Shown: positions 39,223 to 48,057, numbered from the stretch's first letter. The stretch is 64,000 nucleotides of DNA from Paracoccus sp. S-4012 (GCF_009674885.1 NZ_WKKA01000005.1:124001-188000), one strand, 5' to 3'. Numbers and translations: made by a program. The notes: generated from the letters alone by a model not told the origin.

Positions 39223-40016
39223 GTGAAGCCGCCGCGCTGCCGCCTCTGGTCGACAGCCATTGCCACCTCGATTTCCCCGACTTCGCGGACGAACTGCCCG
39301 AGGTCGTCGCCCGCGCCCGCGCCGCCGGGGTCACGCGCATGGTGACGATCTGCACCCGCCTCGCCGCCGAACCCGCCGTCCGCGCCATCGCCGAGGCGCA
39401 TGTCGGCGTCTTCTACGCCGCCGGAACGCATCCAATGGCCGTGGCCGAGGAGCCGATGGCGACGGTGGAAGCGCTGACCGCCCTCGCCGCGCATCCGAAA
39501 TTCGTGGGCATCGGAGAGACCGGACTCGACTATCACTACACCGCCGAAAGCGCCGCGCAGCAGCAGACCTCGCTGCGCATCCACATCGAAGCCGCGCGCC
39601 GCACCGGCCTGCCCCTCATCATCCACGCCCGGGACGCCGACGAGGACATGGCCCGCATCCTCTCCGAGGAACATGCGGCCGGGGCCTTCACCTGCGTGAT
39701 GCACTGCTTCACCTCCGGCGCGGCGCTTGCGCGCACGGCGCTCGACCTCGGCTTCTATCTCTCCGCCTCGGGCATCGCCGCCTTCCCCCGCTCGGAAGAA
39801 CTGCGCGCCATCTTCGCCGCCGCGCCTCTCGACCGCATCCTGGTCGAAACCGACGCACCGTATCTCGCACCGCCGCCGCATCGCGGGCGCCGCAACGAGC
39901 CGGCCTACACCGCCCTGACGGCGGCGAAACTCGCGCCCCTCTGGGGTCTCGAATACCCGGAGTTCGCCGCCGCGACGTCCGCCAATTTCGACCGCCTGTT
40001 CCCGAAAGCCCGATGA
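39219..40016 (+). CDS. TatD family metal-dependent hydrolase
   Basis: A 265-residue TIM-barrel hydrolase: SHCHLDF (His14, His16), GIGETGLDYHY with the bridging Glu, IHARDADEDM, CVMHCFTSGAALA and LVETDAPYLAP. TatD enzymes are metal-dependent nucleases of the cytoplasm, with members acting on D-aminoacyl-tRNA or DNA 3' ends. ATG overlaps the holB stop and the stop overlaps the next ATG, so it is in a tightly coupled string. Confidence 0.93.
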   Translation: MSEAAALPPLVDSHCHLDFPDFADELPEVVARARAAGVTRMVTICTRLAAEPAVRAIAEAHVGVFYAAGTHPMAVAEEPMATVEALTALAAHPKFVGIGETGLDYHYTAESAAQQQTSLRIHIEAARRTGLPLIIHARDADEDMARILSEEHAAGAFTCVMHCFTSGAALARTALDLGFYLSASGIAAFPRSEELRAIFAAAPLDRILVETDAPYLAPPPHRGRRNEPAYTALTAAKLAPLWGLEYPEFAAATSANFDRLFPKAR

Positions 40017-40822
40017 TCCGCGCGACGATCCTCGGCTGCGGCTCCTCGGGCGGCGTGCCGCGGATCGGTGGCAACTGGGGGGCGTGCGACCCGAGCAATC
40101 CCAAGAACCGCCGCCGCCGCTGCTCGCTGCTGGTCGAGCGCGTGGGTCGGGGCGGCACCACCACGGCGCTGATCGACACCGGCCCCGATTTCGTGCCGCA
40201 GATGCTCGACGCAGGCGTCCGCACGCTCGACGGCGTGCTCTGGACCCATCCCCATGCCGACCACATCCACGGCATCGACGACCTGCGGCAGGTGGCGATC
40301 AACGCCCGCGCGATGGTCCGCAGCTGGGCCGACGCGCCGACCGCGCGGGCCTTGCAGAAGCGTTTCGGCTACATCTTCGAGACCCCGCCGGGATCCTCCT
40401 ACCCGCCAGTCTGCCGCCTCTACCGGATCGAGGACCAGCCGATCATGGTCGAGGGCAAGGGCGGCGAGATTCGCTTCGCGCCCTTCGAGGTCAGCCACGG
40501 CGACATCCCCGCGCTCGGCTTCCGCATCACCGCCGAGGGCGCGGGCGGCCTCGTCTACCTGCCCGACGTGCTGGAAATCCCCGACGCCGCCTGGCCGCTG
40601 ATCGAGGGGGCCGAGGTCTTCGTCGTGGACGCGCTGCGCTATCACCCGCATCCGAGCCACGCGCATCTCGCCCTCGCGCTCGAATGGCTCGCGCGCTCGG
40701 GCGTGCCGCGAGGAGTGCTGACGAACCTGCACCACGACCTCGACTACGAGCGGCTGATGGCCGAGACGCCGGAGAACGTGGTCCCGGCCTTTGACGGCAT
40801 GGTGATCGAGACCAGCGGCTGA
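40013..40822 (+). CDS. Metallo-beta-lactamase fold hydrolase (PhnP-like)
   Basis: A 269-residue MBL-fold protein. H79-P-H81-A-D83-H84 forms the metal motif, MIRATILGCGSSGGVPRI the N-terminal strand, and LTNLHHDLDYE the C-terminal His region. This is close to PhnP/phosphodiesterase-type hydrolases that follow tatD in alphaproteobacteria. The reaction is probably on a cyclic or simple phosphodiester, but the substrate is not known. ATG overlaps the tatD stop. Confidence 0.85.
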   Translation: MIRATILGCGSSGGVPRIGGNWGACDPSNPKNRRRRCSLLVERVGRGGTTTALIDTGPDFVPQMLDAGVRTLDGVLWTHPHADHIHGIDDLRQVAINARAMVRSWADAPTARALQKRFGYIFETPPGSSYPPVCRLYRIEDQPIMVEGKGGEIRFAPFEVSHGDIPALGFRITAEGAGGLVYLPDVLEIPDAAWPLIEGAEVFVVDALRYHPHPSHAHLALALEWLARSGVPRGVLTNLHHDLDYERLMAETPENVVPAFDGMVIETSG

Positions 40823-40823
40823 G

Positions 40824-41768
40824 ATGGTCGCCCTCATCGACGTCATCCTGCCGGTGTTCCTGGTCCTCGGCTTCGGCTATGCCGCCGCGCGCCTCGGCCT
40901 CTTCGGCGACGCCGCGATCGACGGCGTGCAGCGGTTCGCGCAGAACTTCGCCGTGCCGGTGCTGCTGATGCAGTCGATGGCGCGGCTGGACCTTTCGCTC
41001 GATTTCGATCTGGCGATGCTCGCGGCCTTCTACGCGGGCGCCTTCGCGGGCTACTTCGCCGGCTGGGCCGCCGCGCGCTTCGCCTTCGGCCGCGGGTCCG
41101 AGGATGCCGTGGCGATCGGCTTCGTCTGCATGTTCTCGAACACGCTGCTCCTCGGCCTGCCGATCACCGAGCGCGCCTATGGCGAGGCGGCGCTCGCCGG
41201 CAACTTCGCGATCATCGCGATGCATTCGCCGCTGCTCTACACCTTCGGCATCACGGTGATGGAGTTCACCCGCGCCCGCGGGCAGCGGCTCTCGGTCGGG
41301 AGCGTGGCCCTTCGGGCGCTCATGGGGGTTTTGCGGACGCCGCTGGTCATCGGCATCATGGCCGGGCTGGCGCTGAATCTCGCGCTCTCGGCCGGGCTGG
41401 TGCTGCCGCAAGGGGCGTGGGACGCGGTCGGGATAATGGCGCGGGCGGCGATCCCCGCGGCGCTGTTCGGGCTAGGCGGGGTGCTGCACCGCTACCGGCC
41501 GGCGGGGGATGCCGGGATGATCGCGGTCTGCGTTGCCGCCTCGCTGCTCCTGCATCCGGCGATCACCTGGGGCGTCGCTGGCGCGCTCGAGGTCGGGACG
41601 GACGGGCTCCGCTCGGCGGTGGTGACGGCGGCGATGCCGTCGGGGGTCAACGCCTACCTCTTCGCGGCGATGTATGGGGTGGCGATGCGGGTGGCGGCCT
41701 CGTCGGTTCTGATCGGGACGGCGGCGACGATCGTGACGGCGGCGTTCTGGCTGTCGGTGCTGCCGTAA
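40824..41768 (+). CDS. AEC family transporter
   Basis: A 314-residue protein with about ten hydrophobic helices in two repeats. The start IDVILPVFLVLGFGYAAARLGLF and the mid-protein NTLLLGLPITERAYGEAAL, then a late AMPSGVNAYLFAAMYGV, are marks of the auxin efflux carrier/malonate carrier fold. The substrate is unknown; members carry organic anions. It is the last gene of the plus-strand string and ends at a strong dyad before the convergent hemerythrin gene. Confidence 0.85.
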   Translation: MVALIDVILPVFLVLGFGYAAARLGLFGDAAIDGVQRFAQNFAVPVLLMQSMARLDLSLDFDLAMLAAFYAGAFAGYFAGWAAARFAFGRGSEDAVAIGFVCMFSNTLLLGLPITERAYGEAALAGNFAIIAMHSPLLYTFGITVMEFTRARGQRLSVGSVALRALMGVLRTPLVIGIMAGLALNLALSAGLVLPQGAWDAVGIMARAAIPAALFGLGGVLHRYRPAGDAGMIAVCVAASLLLHPAITWGVAGALEVGTDGLRSAVVTAAMPSGVNAYLFAAMYGVAMRVAASSVLIGTAATIVTAAFWLSVLP

Positions 41769-41778
41769 CGCGCGGGAT

Positions 41779-41799
41779 GGTGCGTGCAGAGCACGCACC
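41779..41799. repeat. REP-like dyad between convergent genes
   Basis: GGTGCGTGC-AGA-GCACGCACC, a perfect 9-base stem with 3-base loop, 11 bases after the AEC stop and 42 bases before the hemerythrin stop. The form GTGCGTGC...GCACGCAC followed by CTACG resembles widely scattered REP-like elements in proteobacteria. It may serve both strands as a message end. Confidence 0.55.
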
Positions 41800-41840
41800 C
41801 TACGCGCCCGCAGGGGGCGTGGTTTCCACGCATCGCGTCC

Positions 41841-42404
41841 TTATACCCTGATCCCGTGCGCCCCCATCGCCGGGGCAAGCCGCGTCTCCTCGTAGCCGAA
41901 ATGCGAGCGCACCACCGCCAGCAGCCGCGCGTAGAGCCTCGCGCAGTCCGCAAAATGCTCGGCCACTGCCGCCTCGGCCAGCCGCTCGGCCGCGACCGCA
42001 AGCGCCTCGATCCCGGCCTCGATCACCTCGTGCTCGGCCTTCAGGCGGGCGACAAGTGGCCCGTGCCCCTCGGCCCGCTCGGCCACCTCGGGAAACAGCC
42101 ACATGTCCTCGAGCATGTGGTGATTCGTCAGCGCCCGGCAGGCGGCGCCGCAGGCGGTGCCGAAGAGGCGGAGGTTCTCGGCCATCGGCATGCCCCGCAC
42201 CGCGGGCGCGAGTTCCGCCGGATGGGCCAGCCCGGCGCGGATGTCGTTCATCAGCACCTCGATCCCGCGCAGGTCGCGCAGATAGAGGCGGTGGATCGCC
42301 GCCAGCCCGCGCCCGTCCAACTCCTGCAACGGCGTCAACCCCTCGATCGCCGGCGGCTCGGGGCGGCCGCGGCCGGCGATCACGTCGTCCTCGGAAAGCG
42401 CCAT
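41841..42404 (-). CDS. Hemerythrin HHE domain protein
   Basis: A 187-residue mostly helical protein. Metal-ligand residues are visible in LTNHHMLEDMWLFPEV (His95/His96, Glu99), LKAEHEVIEAGI (His125) and VRSHFGYEETRLAP (His168, Glu172/173), the usual order of the hemerythrin/HHE cation-binding domain with its diiron centre. Members store or sense O2 or NO or repair iron-sulfur proteins. Its ATG overlaps the stop of the PotC-type permease (ATGA), tying it to the polyamine-type operon. It is the last gene of that operon. Confidence 0.82.
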   Translation of the reverse strand: MALSEDDVIAGRGRPEPPAIEGLTPLQELDGRGLAAIHRLYLRDLRGIEVLMNDIRAGLAHPAELAPAVRGMPMAENLRLFGTACGAACRALTNHHMLEDMWLFPEVAERAEGHGPLVARLKAEHEVIEAGIEALAVAAERLAEAAVAEHFADCARLYARLLAVVRSHFGYEETRLAPAMGAHGIRV

Positions 42405-43357
42405 CAGCTTGGCGTGACGCCGCGCAGCCGCTCGCCCCGGCGGCGCAGGAGTTCGACCACCGTCAGGAGCGCAATCGAGAAGAACACCAGCAGCGTCGCG
42501 ACAGCGAGGATCGCCGGGCTGATCTGCTCGCGGATGCCGTTCCACATCTGCCGCGGGATGGTCTGCTGGTCCGGGCCGGCGATGAACAGCACCGCCACCA
42601 CCTCGTCGAAGCTGGTCACGAAGGCGAACAGCGCGCCCGAGATCACGCCGGGCAGGATCAGCGGCATGATGACCTTGAAGAAGGTCGTGCGCGGGTTCGC
42701 CCCGAGGCTCGCCGCCGCGCGGCTGAGCGAGCGGTCGAAGCCGACCAGCGTCGCGGTCACGGTGATGATGACGAAGGGCACGCCGAGCGTCGCATGGGCG
42801 AGGATCACGCCGAGATAGGTTCCCGCCAGCCTTCCGCAGGCCGGCTCGAGCCCGATCCAGGCCAGCGGCGCGCAGGGGTTCGAGTAGAAAAAGAACATCC
42901 CCGTCGCGGTGATGATGAGCGGCACGATCATCGGCGAGATCAGGATCGCCATGATCGCCCGGCGCGCCGGCATCTCGGGCCGCGAGAGGCCCAGGGCGGC
43001 GAGCGTTCCCAGCACCGTGGCGATGATGGTCGCGAACACGCCGATGATGAACGAGTTCTTGGCCGCGTTCACCCATTTGGAGTTGCGCCAGACATCCGCC
43101 CACCAGTTCGCGTCGCGCGGATAGTCCGGCTGCGCCATGCCGAAGGTCAGCAGGTTGTCATACCAGCGTAGGCTGAACCCGTCCGGGTCGAGCGCGCGCA
43201 TTTTCGGGGTGAAGGTGAAATAGGGCTCGGCGTTGAAGCTGAGCGGGATGATGACGATGATCGGCGCGATCAGGAAGAAGAAGATCGCAAAGCAGATCAC
43301 CAGATAGGTGTAGTGCCAGACACGCTCGAGCGGCGAGGCATAGGTGGGCAGCGCCAT
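42404..43357 (-). CDS. ABC transporter permease, PotC type
   Basis: A 317-residue permease with about six helices. The start LPTYASPLERVWHYTYLVICFAIFFFLIAPIIVIIPLSF, the EAA loop LSRAAASLGANPRTTFFKVIMPLILPGV, and FVTSFDEVVAVLFIAGPDQQTIPRQMW are family marks. A stretch after the first helix with YFTFTPKMRALDPDGFSLRWY is usual for PotC/PotI. The two Cys in FYSNPCAPLAWIGLEPACGRLAG may form a periplasmic bridge. Overlaps the hemerythrin ATG. Confidence 0.9.
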   Translation of the reverse strand: MALPTYASPLERVWHYTYLVICFAIFFFLIAPIIVIIPLSFNAEPYFTFTPKMRALDPDGFSLRWYDNLLTFGMAQPDYPRDANWWADVWRNSKWVNAAKNSFIIGVFATIIATVLGTLAALGLSRPEMPARRAIMAILISPMIVPLIITATGMFFFYSNPCAPLAWIGLEPACGRLAGTYLGVILAHATLGVPFVIITVTATLVGFDRSLSRAAASLGANPRTTFFKVIMPLILPGVISGALFAFVTSFDEVVAVLFIAGPDQQTIPRQMWNGIREQISPAILAVATLLVFFSIALLTVVELLRRRGERLRGVTPS

Positions 43358-43363
43358 GATCCG

Positions 43364-44662
43364 TCACCCCAGCTTCAGGTTGTCGATGCCGACCAGCCGG
43401 TCGTAGATCCAGTAGAGGGCCAGCACGCCCGCCAGCAGCAGTGCTGCGAGCGCGGCGGCCAGCGACCAGTTCAGCGTGTCGGTCATGTGGACCGCGATCA
43501 TGTTCGAGATCAGCTGCCCCGACGAGCCGCCGACCAGCGCCGGCGTGATGTAGTAGCCGACCGCGAGGATGAAGACGAGCAGCGCCCCGGCGCCGAAGCC
43601 CGGCAGCGTCTGCGGGAAATAGACCCGCCGGAACGCGGTCCATGAGGTCGCGCCCAGGCTGCGGGCGGCGCGGACATAGCTCGGGTTGATGGTGCGCATG
43701 ACGGAATAGAGCGGCAGCACCATGAAGGGCAGCAGGATATGGGTCATGGCGACGATGGTGCCGGTCTGGTTGTAGATCATCTGCAACCGCTGGCCGTTGC
43801 CAATCACCCCTAGCCAGACGAGGATGTCGTTGACCACGCCTTGCTGCTGCAAGAGCACGATCCAGGCCGTGGTGCGGACCAGAAGCGAGGTCCAGAACGG
43901 CAGAAGCACGAGGATCATCAGCAGGTTCGACCTGCGCGTCGGCAGCGTCGCCAGCAGATGCGCGATCGGGAAGCCCAGCACGAAGGTCAGCCCGGTGATG
44001 AGCAGCGACAGCATGAAGGTCCGCCAGAACAGCATCAGATAGACGCGCTGGTTCTCGGCCACCCGCATCACGGCGCCGTCCTCGTTGCGGGTCCGGTCCA
44101 CGGCGGCGAGGTAGAAGTTGCCGGTCACCGCCGTTGAGGCGCTGCGCATCGCAACCCAGAGGCGGTCGTTGTCCCATTGCGGGTTGATCTCGACCATGGC
44201 CTTGCGGAATGGCGGATCAGGCAACTCGCGCAGCTGCCGCCCCGACGAGGTGAAGAGCGAGCGGGTGCCGGGCACGTCGTAGTTGATCCGGGTGCCGACG
44301 ATGCCGATCGTGCGCGCGGCCGCGGCGTCCGAGATGTCGCGCGCCAGCGCCTCGAAGGCGGCCTCCTCGCGCTCGGTGCCGGGCGGGTTCGCGGCGAACC
44401 ACGCGGCCATCCGCGACATGTTGGCCGAATAGCCGTCGTTATGGACCGAGCGGCCGAGCATCTGGCCGATGGGCAGTGCGAAAGTGACGAGGATGAAGGC
44501 CAGCAGCGGCAACACCAGCATGAAGGCGCGGCGCCGCGCCACCCGCTGGCTGCGGGCGAGGGCGCGGGTCAGCGGCTGGCCGTCCGCGGTGGTCAGCGGC
44601 GCCGGCGTCGCGGCCGAGGCCTGGACGACGATCGCGGCATGGGGATCAAGTGCGTTGGCCAT
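43364..44662 (-). CDS. ABC transporter permease, PotB type with long periplasmic loop
   Basis: A 432-residue permease, much longer than the usual 285 or so. After TM1 (about 46-66) there is a periplasmic segment of about 140 residues (67-210) containing RTIGIVGTRINYDVPGTRS and PQWDNDRLWVAMRS before the second helix. The remaining five helices are standard, with EAA loop YVRAARSLGATSWTAFRRVYFPQTL and WTSLLVRTTAWIVLLQQQG. The large loop may contact the binding proteins. Start ATG preceded by AAGGA; 7 bases before the PotC gene. Confidence 0.9.
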   Translation of the reverse strand: MANALDPHAAIVVQASAATPAPLTTADGQPLTRALARSQRVARRRAFMLVLPLLAFILVTFALPIGQMLGRSVHNDGYSANMSRMAAWFAANPPGTEREEAAFEALARDISDAAAARTIGIVGTRINYDVPGTRSLFTSSGRQLRELPDPPFRKAMVEINPQWDNDRLWVAMRSASTAVTGNFYLAAVDRTRNEDGAVMRVAENQRVYLMLFWRTFMLSLLITGLTFVLGFPIAHLLATLPTRRSNLLMILVLLPFWTSLLVRTTAWIVLLQQQGVVNDILVWLGVIGNGQRLQMIYNQTGTIVAMTHILLPFMVLPLYSVMRTINPSYVRAARSLGATSWTAFRRVYFPQTLPGFGAGALLVFILAVGYYITPALVGGSSGQLISNMIAVHMTDTLNWSLAAALAALLLAGVLALYWIYDRLVGIDNLKLG

Positions 44663-44689
44663 TCCGGTCCTTCGTGTCGTGCCGCCGGT

Positions 44690-44716
44690 CGGGGCGGATG
44701 GGCGGCCACCGCCCCG
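44690..44716 (-). promoter_or_regulatory. Intercistronic hairpin between binding-protein gene 4 and the permeases
   Basis: CGGGGCGG pairs with CCGCCCCG around an 11-base loop, 24 bases after the stop of the fourth binding-protein gene. No T-run. Likely part of the receptor-over-permease expression bias. Confidence 0.45.
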
Positions 44717-44740
44717 TCGCGGGCGGCGGCCGGTCTTGCG

Positions 44741-45823
44741 TCAGCGCGCCAGCCAGGAGTTGAAGCGCTCGGTCAGTTCGGCGTCGTGGTCGGCCCAGAA
44801 GGTCGGGTCGTCGGTCACGGCCGTGGCGACGTTTTCAGGCGTCGTCGGCATATGCGGCGCCATCTCGGTCTTGTCGTCCTGGTAGAGGCCGACCAGCGGG
44901 GCCGAGGATTTCCGCGCCGGGCCGTAGCTGATGTAGCGGGCCTGGTTGGCCAGCGGCTGCGTGCCGGTGGCGAACTTGATGTATTCGAGGCCCGCCTCCG
45001 GGTTCGGCGCGCCCTTCGGGATCACGAAGGCGTTGATCTCGAGATACTGGCCGTCCCAGATCACGCCGAAGGGCTTGCCCTCGCCCACCATCGCGTCGAA
45101 GACGCGGCCGTTGTAGCCGGTGGTCATGGTCACCTCGCCGTCGGCCAGCAGCTGCATCGGCTGCGCGCCCGCCTCCCACCAGACCACGTCGTCCTTGATG
45201 GTGTCGAGCTTGGCGAAGGCCCGGTCCACCCCCTCGGGCGTGCCGAGCACGTCATAGACATCCGCCGCCGGCACCCCGTCCGCGATCAGCGCCAGATAGA
45301 GCGTCCGCTTGGCCGATTTCGGCAGGCCGCGCTTGCCGGGGAAGGCTTCGGTGTCGAAGAAGTCGGCGACGGTCTGCGGCGGGTTGTCGGGGAACTTGGT
45401 CGTGTCATAGGCGATCACCGTGCCCCAGACGATGTTGCCGACCGCGCAGTCCTGCAGCGAGCCCTCGACGAAGTCATCCACCGCCGGGGTGCCGTCGGCG
45501 CCCGCCGGCAGCGTGGCCGGGTCGATCTCCATCAGCGCGCCCTCGTCGCAGAGGCGGATGGCGTCCGACATTGCGAGGTCGAAGACGTCCGAGGTGACGT
45601 TGCCCGCCTCCACCTGCGCCCTGAGCGGCACGGCCGGGTCGTCGGCGGCGATCATGCGAACGGTGTTGCCGGTCGCCTCGGTGTAGGGCTTGTTGTAGCC
45701 CTCGACCTGGCTCATCTCGTAGGCGCCGCCCCAGGACACGACGCTCGTGTCCTCGGCCGCGGCGATCCCGCCGAGACCGGCGCTGATTCCGAGGGCGGTG
45801 GAAAGGATCAGAATCTTCCTCAT
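44741..45823 (-). CDS. ABC transporter substrate-binding protein, PotD type (paralog 4)
   Basis: A 360-residue periplasmic receptor with a signal peptide (MRKILILSTALGISAGLGGIAAAE). It shares with the three genes upstream QVEAGNVT, RLCDEG, VWWEAGAQP, LLADGE, YNGR(I/V)FDA, IWDGQ and ELTERFN. Exactly two cysteines, in RLCDEG and LQDCAVG, could form a disulfide. Residues for amine binding cannot be assigned from sequence, so polyamine is an inference by family only. It lies after the third receptor gene with a 69-base gap that contains a hairpin. Confidence 0.88.
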   Translation of the reverse strand: MRKILILSTALGISAGLGGIAAAEDTSVVSWGGAYEMSQVEGYNKPYTEATGNTVRMIAADDPAVPLRAQVEAGNVTSDVFDLAMSDAIRLCDEGALMEIDPATLPAGADGTPAVDDFVEGSLQDCAVGNIVWGTVIAYDTTKFPDNPPQTVADFFDTEAFPGKRGLPKSAKRTLYLALIADGVPAADVYDVLGTPEGVDRAFAKLDTIKDDVVWWEAGAQPMQLLADGEVTMTTGYNGRVFDAMVGEGKPFGVIWDGQYLEINAFVIPKGAPNPEAGLEYIKFATGTQPLANQARYISYGPARKSSAPLVGLYQDDKTEMAPHMPTTPENVATAVTDDPTFWADHDAELTERFNSWLAR

Positions 45824-45844
45824 CTCGGTTCGTACTCCCTGTGT

Positions 45845-45862
45845 GCCGGCTTCGGGGCCGGC
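45845..45862 (-). promoter_or_regulatory. Hairpin between binding-protein genes 3 and 4
   Basis: GCCGGC-TTCGGG-GCCGGC, a six-base perfect stem with a six-base loop, in the 69-base gap. A second GC-rich palindrome (CGGCGCCGCGGCGCCG) lies 6-22 bases further upstream on the transcript. Confidence 0.4.
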
Positions 45863-45892
45863 TTGTTTCGGCGCCGCGGCGCCGTCCTCCCG

Positions 45893-46972
45893 TCAGCGGG
45901 CCAGCCAGCCGCTGAACCGCTCCTTGGTCTGCGGGCCGAGGTCGGCCCAGAACTCTGTGTCCACCTCGAGCGCGCGGGCCATGTTGGCCTCGCTCGTGGG
46001 CAGGTGTGGCGTCATCTCCGTCTTGCCGTCGCGATAGGTGCCGACGAGCGCCGCGCTCGACCGTCGCGGCGGGCCGTAGCTGATCTCCTCCGCCAGTCGG
46101 GCGAGCGGCTCCGGCGCGGTGCTGAAGGCCACGAAGTCGCGCGCCGCCGCCTCGTCGGGGGCGCCCATGGGGATCACCCAGCCCTCGATCTCGTAGACCT
46201 GCCCGTCCCAGATGATCTCGAAGGGCATGCCGTCATTCACGGCGGCGTCGAAGATGCGCCCGTTATAGGCGAGCGCCATCGAAACCTCGCCATCGGCCAG
46301 CAGCTGCGCGGGCTGCGCCCCGGCTTCCCACCAGACCACGTCCTCGCGGATGGTGTCGAGCTTCGCGAGCGCGCGCTCGAACCCCGCATCGGTGCCGAGC
46401 GCGTCATAGACCTGATCCAGCGGCACCCCGTCCGCGATCAGCGCCATCTCGAGCATGAACTGCGGGTCGCGCGGCGCCGAGCGGCGGCCGGGGAAAGCCT
46501 CGGTGTCGAAGAAATCCGCGAGTGTTTTCGGCCCCTGCCCCGCCGGGAAGGCGCGACGGTCCCAGCCGACGATCATCGAGTAGATGTCGGTGGCGACAAA
46601 ACACTCGCCGAGGCCGTTCGGCAGGAAGTCCTCCGCCGCAGGCGTGCCGTCCGGGGCGGGCGCGATGCTCGCGGGGTCGATCGGCAGGACCAGCCCCTCC
46701 TCGCAGAGCCGGGTGGCGTCGGGGAAACCGACGCTCGCCAGATCGGCGGTGACGTTTCCCGCCTCGACCTGCGCCTGCAGCACCGCCGGCGGGCTGTCGG
46801 CATCCACCATCTTCACATGGATGCCGGTCGCGGCGGCGAAGGGTCGCCCCATCGCCTCCATCTGCGCCTCGCCGAACGCCCCGCCCCAGTTCAGCACGTC
46901 GATCACCACCCGTTCCTGCGCCTGGGCGGCGGAGGCGGCGAGGATCGAGATAGAGAGGGCGAGGCGTTGCAT
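45893..46972 (-). CDS. ABC transporter substrate-binding protein, PotD type (paralog 3)
   Basis: A 359-residue receptor with a signal peptide (MQRLALSISILAASAAQA). Same motif series as its neighbours (QVEAGNVT, RLCEEG, VVWWEAGAQP, LLADGE, YNGRIFDA, IWDGQ). It is the most divergent: the motif RLCDEG reads RLCEEG, the N-terminal strand VLNWGGAFGEAQMEA replaces the usual form, and the end reads ETKERFSGW rather than ELTERF. Two cysteines (RLCEEG, LGECFV) match the others. It starts 8 bases after paralog 2 with no strong Shine-Dalgarno, so it is probably coupled. Confidence 0.87.
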   Translation of the reverse strand: MQRLALSISILAASAAQAQERVVIDVLNWGGAFGEAQMEAMGRPFAAATGIHVKMVDADSPPAVLQAQVEAGNVTADLASVGFPDATRLCEEGLVLPIDPASIAPAPDGTPAAEDFLPNGLGECFVATDIYSMIVGWDRRAFPAGQGPKTLADFFDTEAFPGRRSAPRDPQFMLEMALIADGVPLDQVYDALGTDAGFERALAKLDTIREDVVWWEAGAQPAQLLADGEVSMALAYNGRIFDAAVNDGMPFEIIWDGQVYEIEGWVIPMGAPDEAAARDFVAFSTAPEPLARLAEEISYGPPRRSSAALVGTYRDGKTEMTPHLPTSEANMARALEVDTEFWADLGPQTKERFSGWLAR

Positions 46973-46980
46973 TGCAACCG

Positions 46981-48057
46981 TCAGTTCGCCGCCAGCCAGG
47001 CGCTGAACCGCTCGGTCAGTTCGGTCCCGTGATCGGCCCAGAAGCCCGCGTCGTTGACGAGCGCGACTGCGGCATTCTCGGGCGTGGTCGGCAGGTAGGG
47101 CGCCATCTCGGTGGTGCCGTCCTTGTAGAGCCCGACATTCGTCGCGGCCGAGAGGCGGGACGGGCCGTAGGCGATGTATTTCGACAGGTCGGCCTGCCGC
47201 ACCGGGTCCGTGGAATAGGCGATATACTTCATCGCCGCCTCGGTATTCGCTGCGCCCACCGGGATCACCCAGTAGTCCATGTCGAGGTTCTGGCCGTCCC
47301 AGATGAAGGCGAAGGGCTTGCCCTCGGCCACGATGGCGTCGAAGATCCGGCCGTTATAGGCCAGCGTCATCGACACCTCCCCGTCGGCCAGCAGCTGCGG
47401 CGCCTGCGCGCCCGCCTCCCACCAGACCACCTGGTCCTTGATCTCGTCAAGCTTGGCGAAGGCGCGGTCCACGCCCTCGGGGGTCGCGAGGACGTCATAG
47501 ACCTCCTCCGGAGGCACGCCGTCACCCATCAGCGCGAATTCGAGCGCGTATTTCGGCCGCTTGATGATGCCGCGCTTGCCGGGGAAAGTCTCGAGGTCGA
47601 AGAAGTCGGCCACCGTCGCCGGGGCGGCGTCGGGGAAGGCCTCGGTGTCGTAGGCGATGACCGTGGACCAGACCATGATCGCCACGCCGCATTCATGCAG
47701 CGCGCCGGGCAGGTAGTCGTCCGCGGCGGGGGTGCCGTCGGCGGCCGCCGGCAGCAGCGCGGGGTCGATCGGCTCGATCAGCCCCTCGTCGCAGAGGCGG
47801 ATCACGTCCGACTGCTCGACGTCATAGACCTCGCTCGTGACGTTGCCCGCCTCGACCTCGGCCTTCAGCTTCGCCGGCGGGTCCGAGTTGTCGATCATCC
47901 GCGCCCCGATGCCGGTCTCGGCGGCGAAGGGCTTGGTATAGGCCTCGTTCAGCGCCTCGGCGAAGGCGCCGCCATAGGTCGTGATGTTGATGTCCTGTGC
48001 CAGCGACGGCGACGCCAGAAGCGTCAGCGCAGCGCCGAGGATCGATGCGGTTCTCAT
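46981..48057 (-). CDS. ABC transporter substrate-binding protein, PotD type (paralog 2)
   Basis: A 358-residue receptor, signal peptide MRTASILGAALTLLASPSLA. Motifs: TTYGGAFAEALNEAY, KAEVEAGNVTSEV, RLCDEG, VVWWEAGAQAPQ, LLADGEVSM, YNGRIFDA, WDGQNLD, ELTERFSAW. The residue run WSTVIAYDTE and the two cysteines in RLCDEG and LHECGV are shared with the paralogs. Its gene follows a strong hairpin (48110-48142) after paralog 1 and is followed 8 bases on by paralog 3. Confidence 0.88.
   Translation of the reverse strand: MRTASILGAALTLLASPSLAQDINITTYGGAFAEALNEAYTKPFAAETGIGARMIDNSDPPAKLKAEVEAGNVTSEVYDVEQSDVIRLCDEGLIEPIDPALLPAAADGTPAADDYLPGALHECGVAIMVWSTVIAYDTEAFPDAAPATVADFFDLETFPGKRGIIKRPKYALEFALMGDGVPPEEVYDVLATPEGVDRAFAKLDEIKDQVVWWEAGAQAPQLLADGEVSMTLAYNGRIFDAIVAEGKPFAFIWDGQNLDMDYWVIPVGAANTEAAMKYIAYSTDPVRQADLSKYIAYGPSRLSAATNVGLYKDGTTEMAPYLPTTPENAAVALVNDAGFWADHGTELTERFSAWLAAN

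Noticed and set aside
44177..47032. A 951-codon plus-strand reading frame opposite the permease and receptor genes
   Set aside because: Composition is that of a frame shadow (His, Arg, Gly, Ala, Val) and it shows the same internal repeats as the paralogous genes on the other strand, read backwards.
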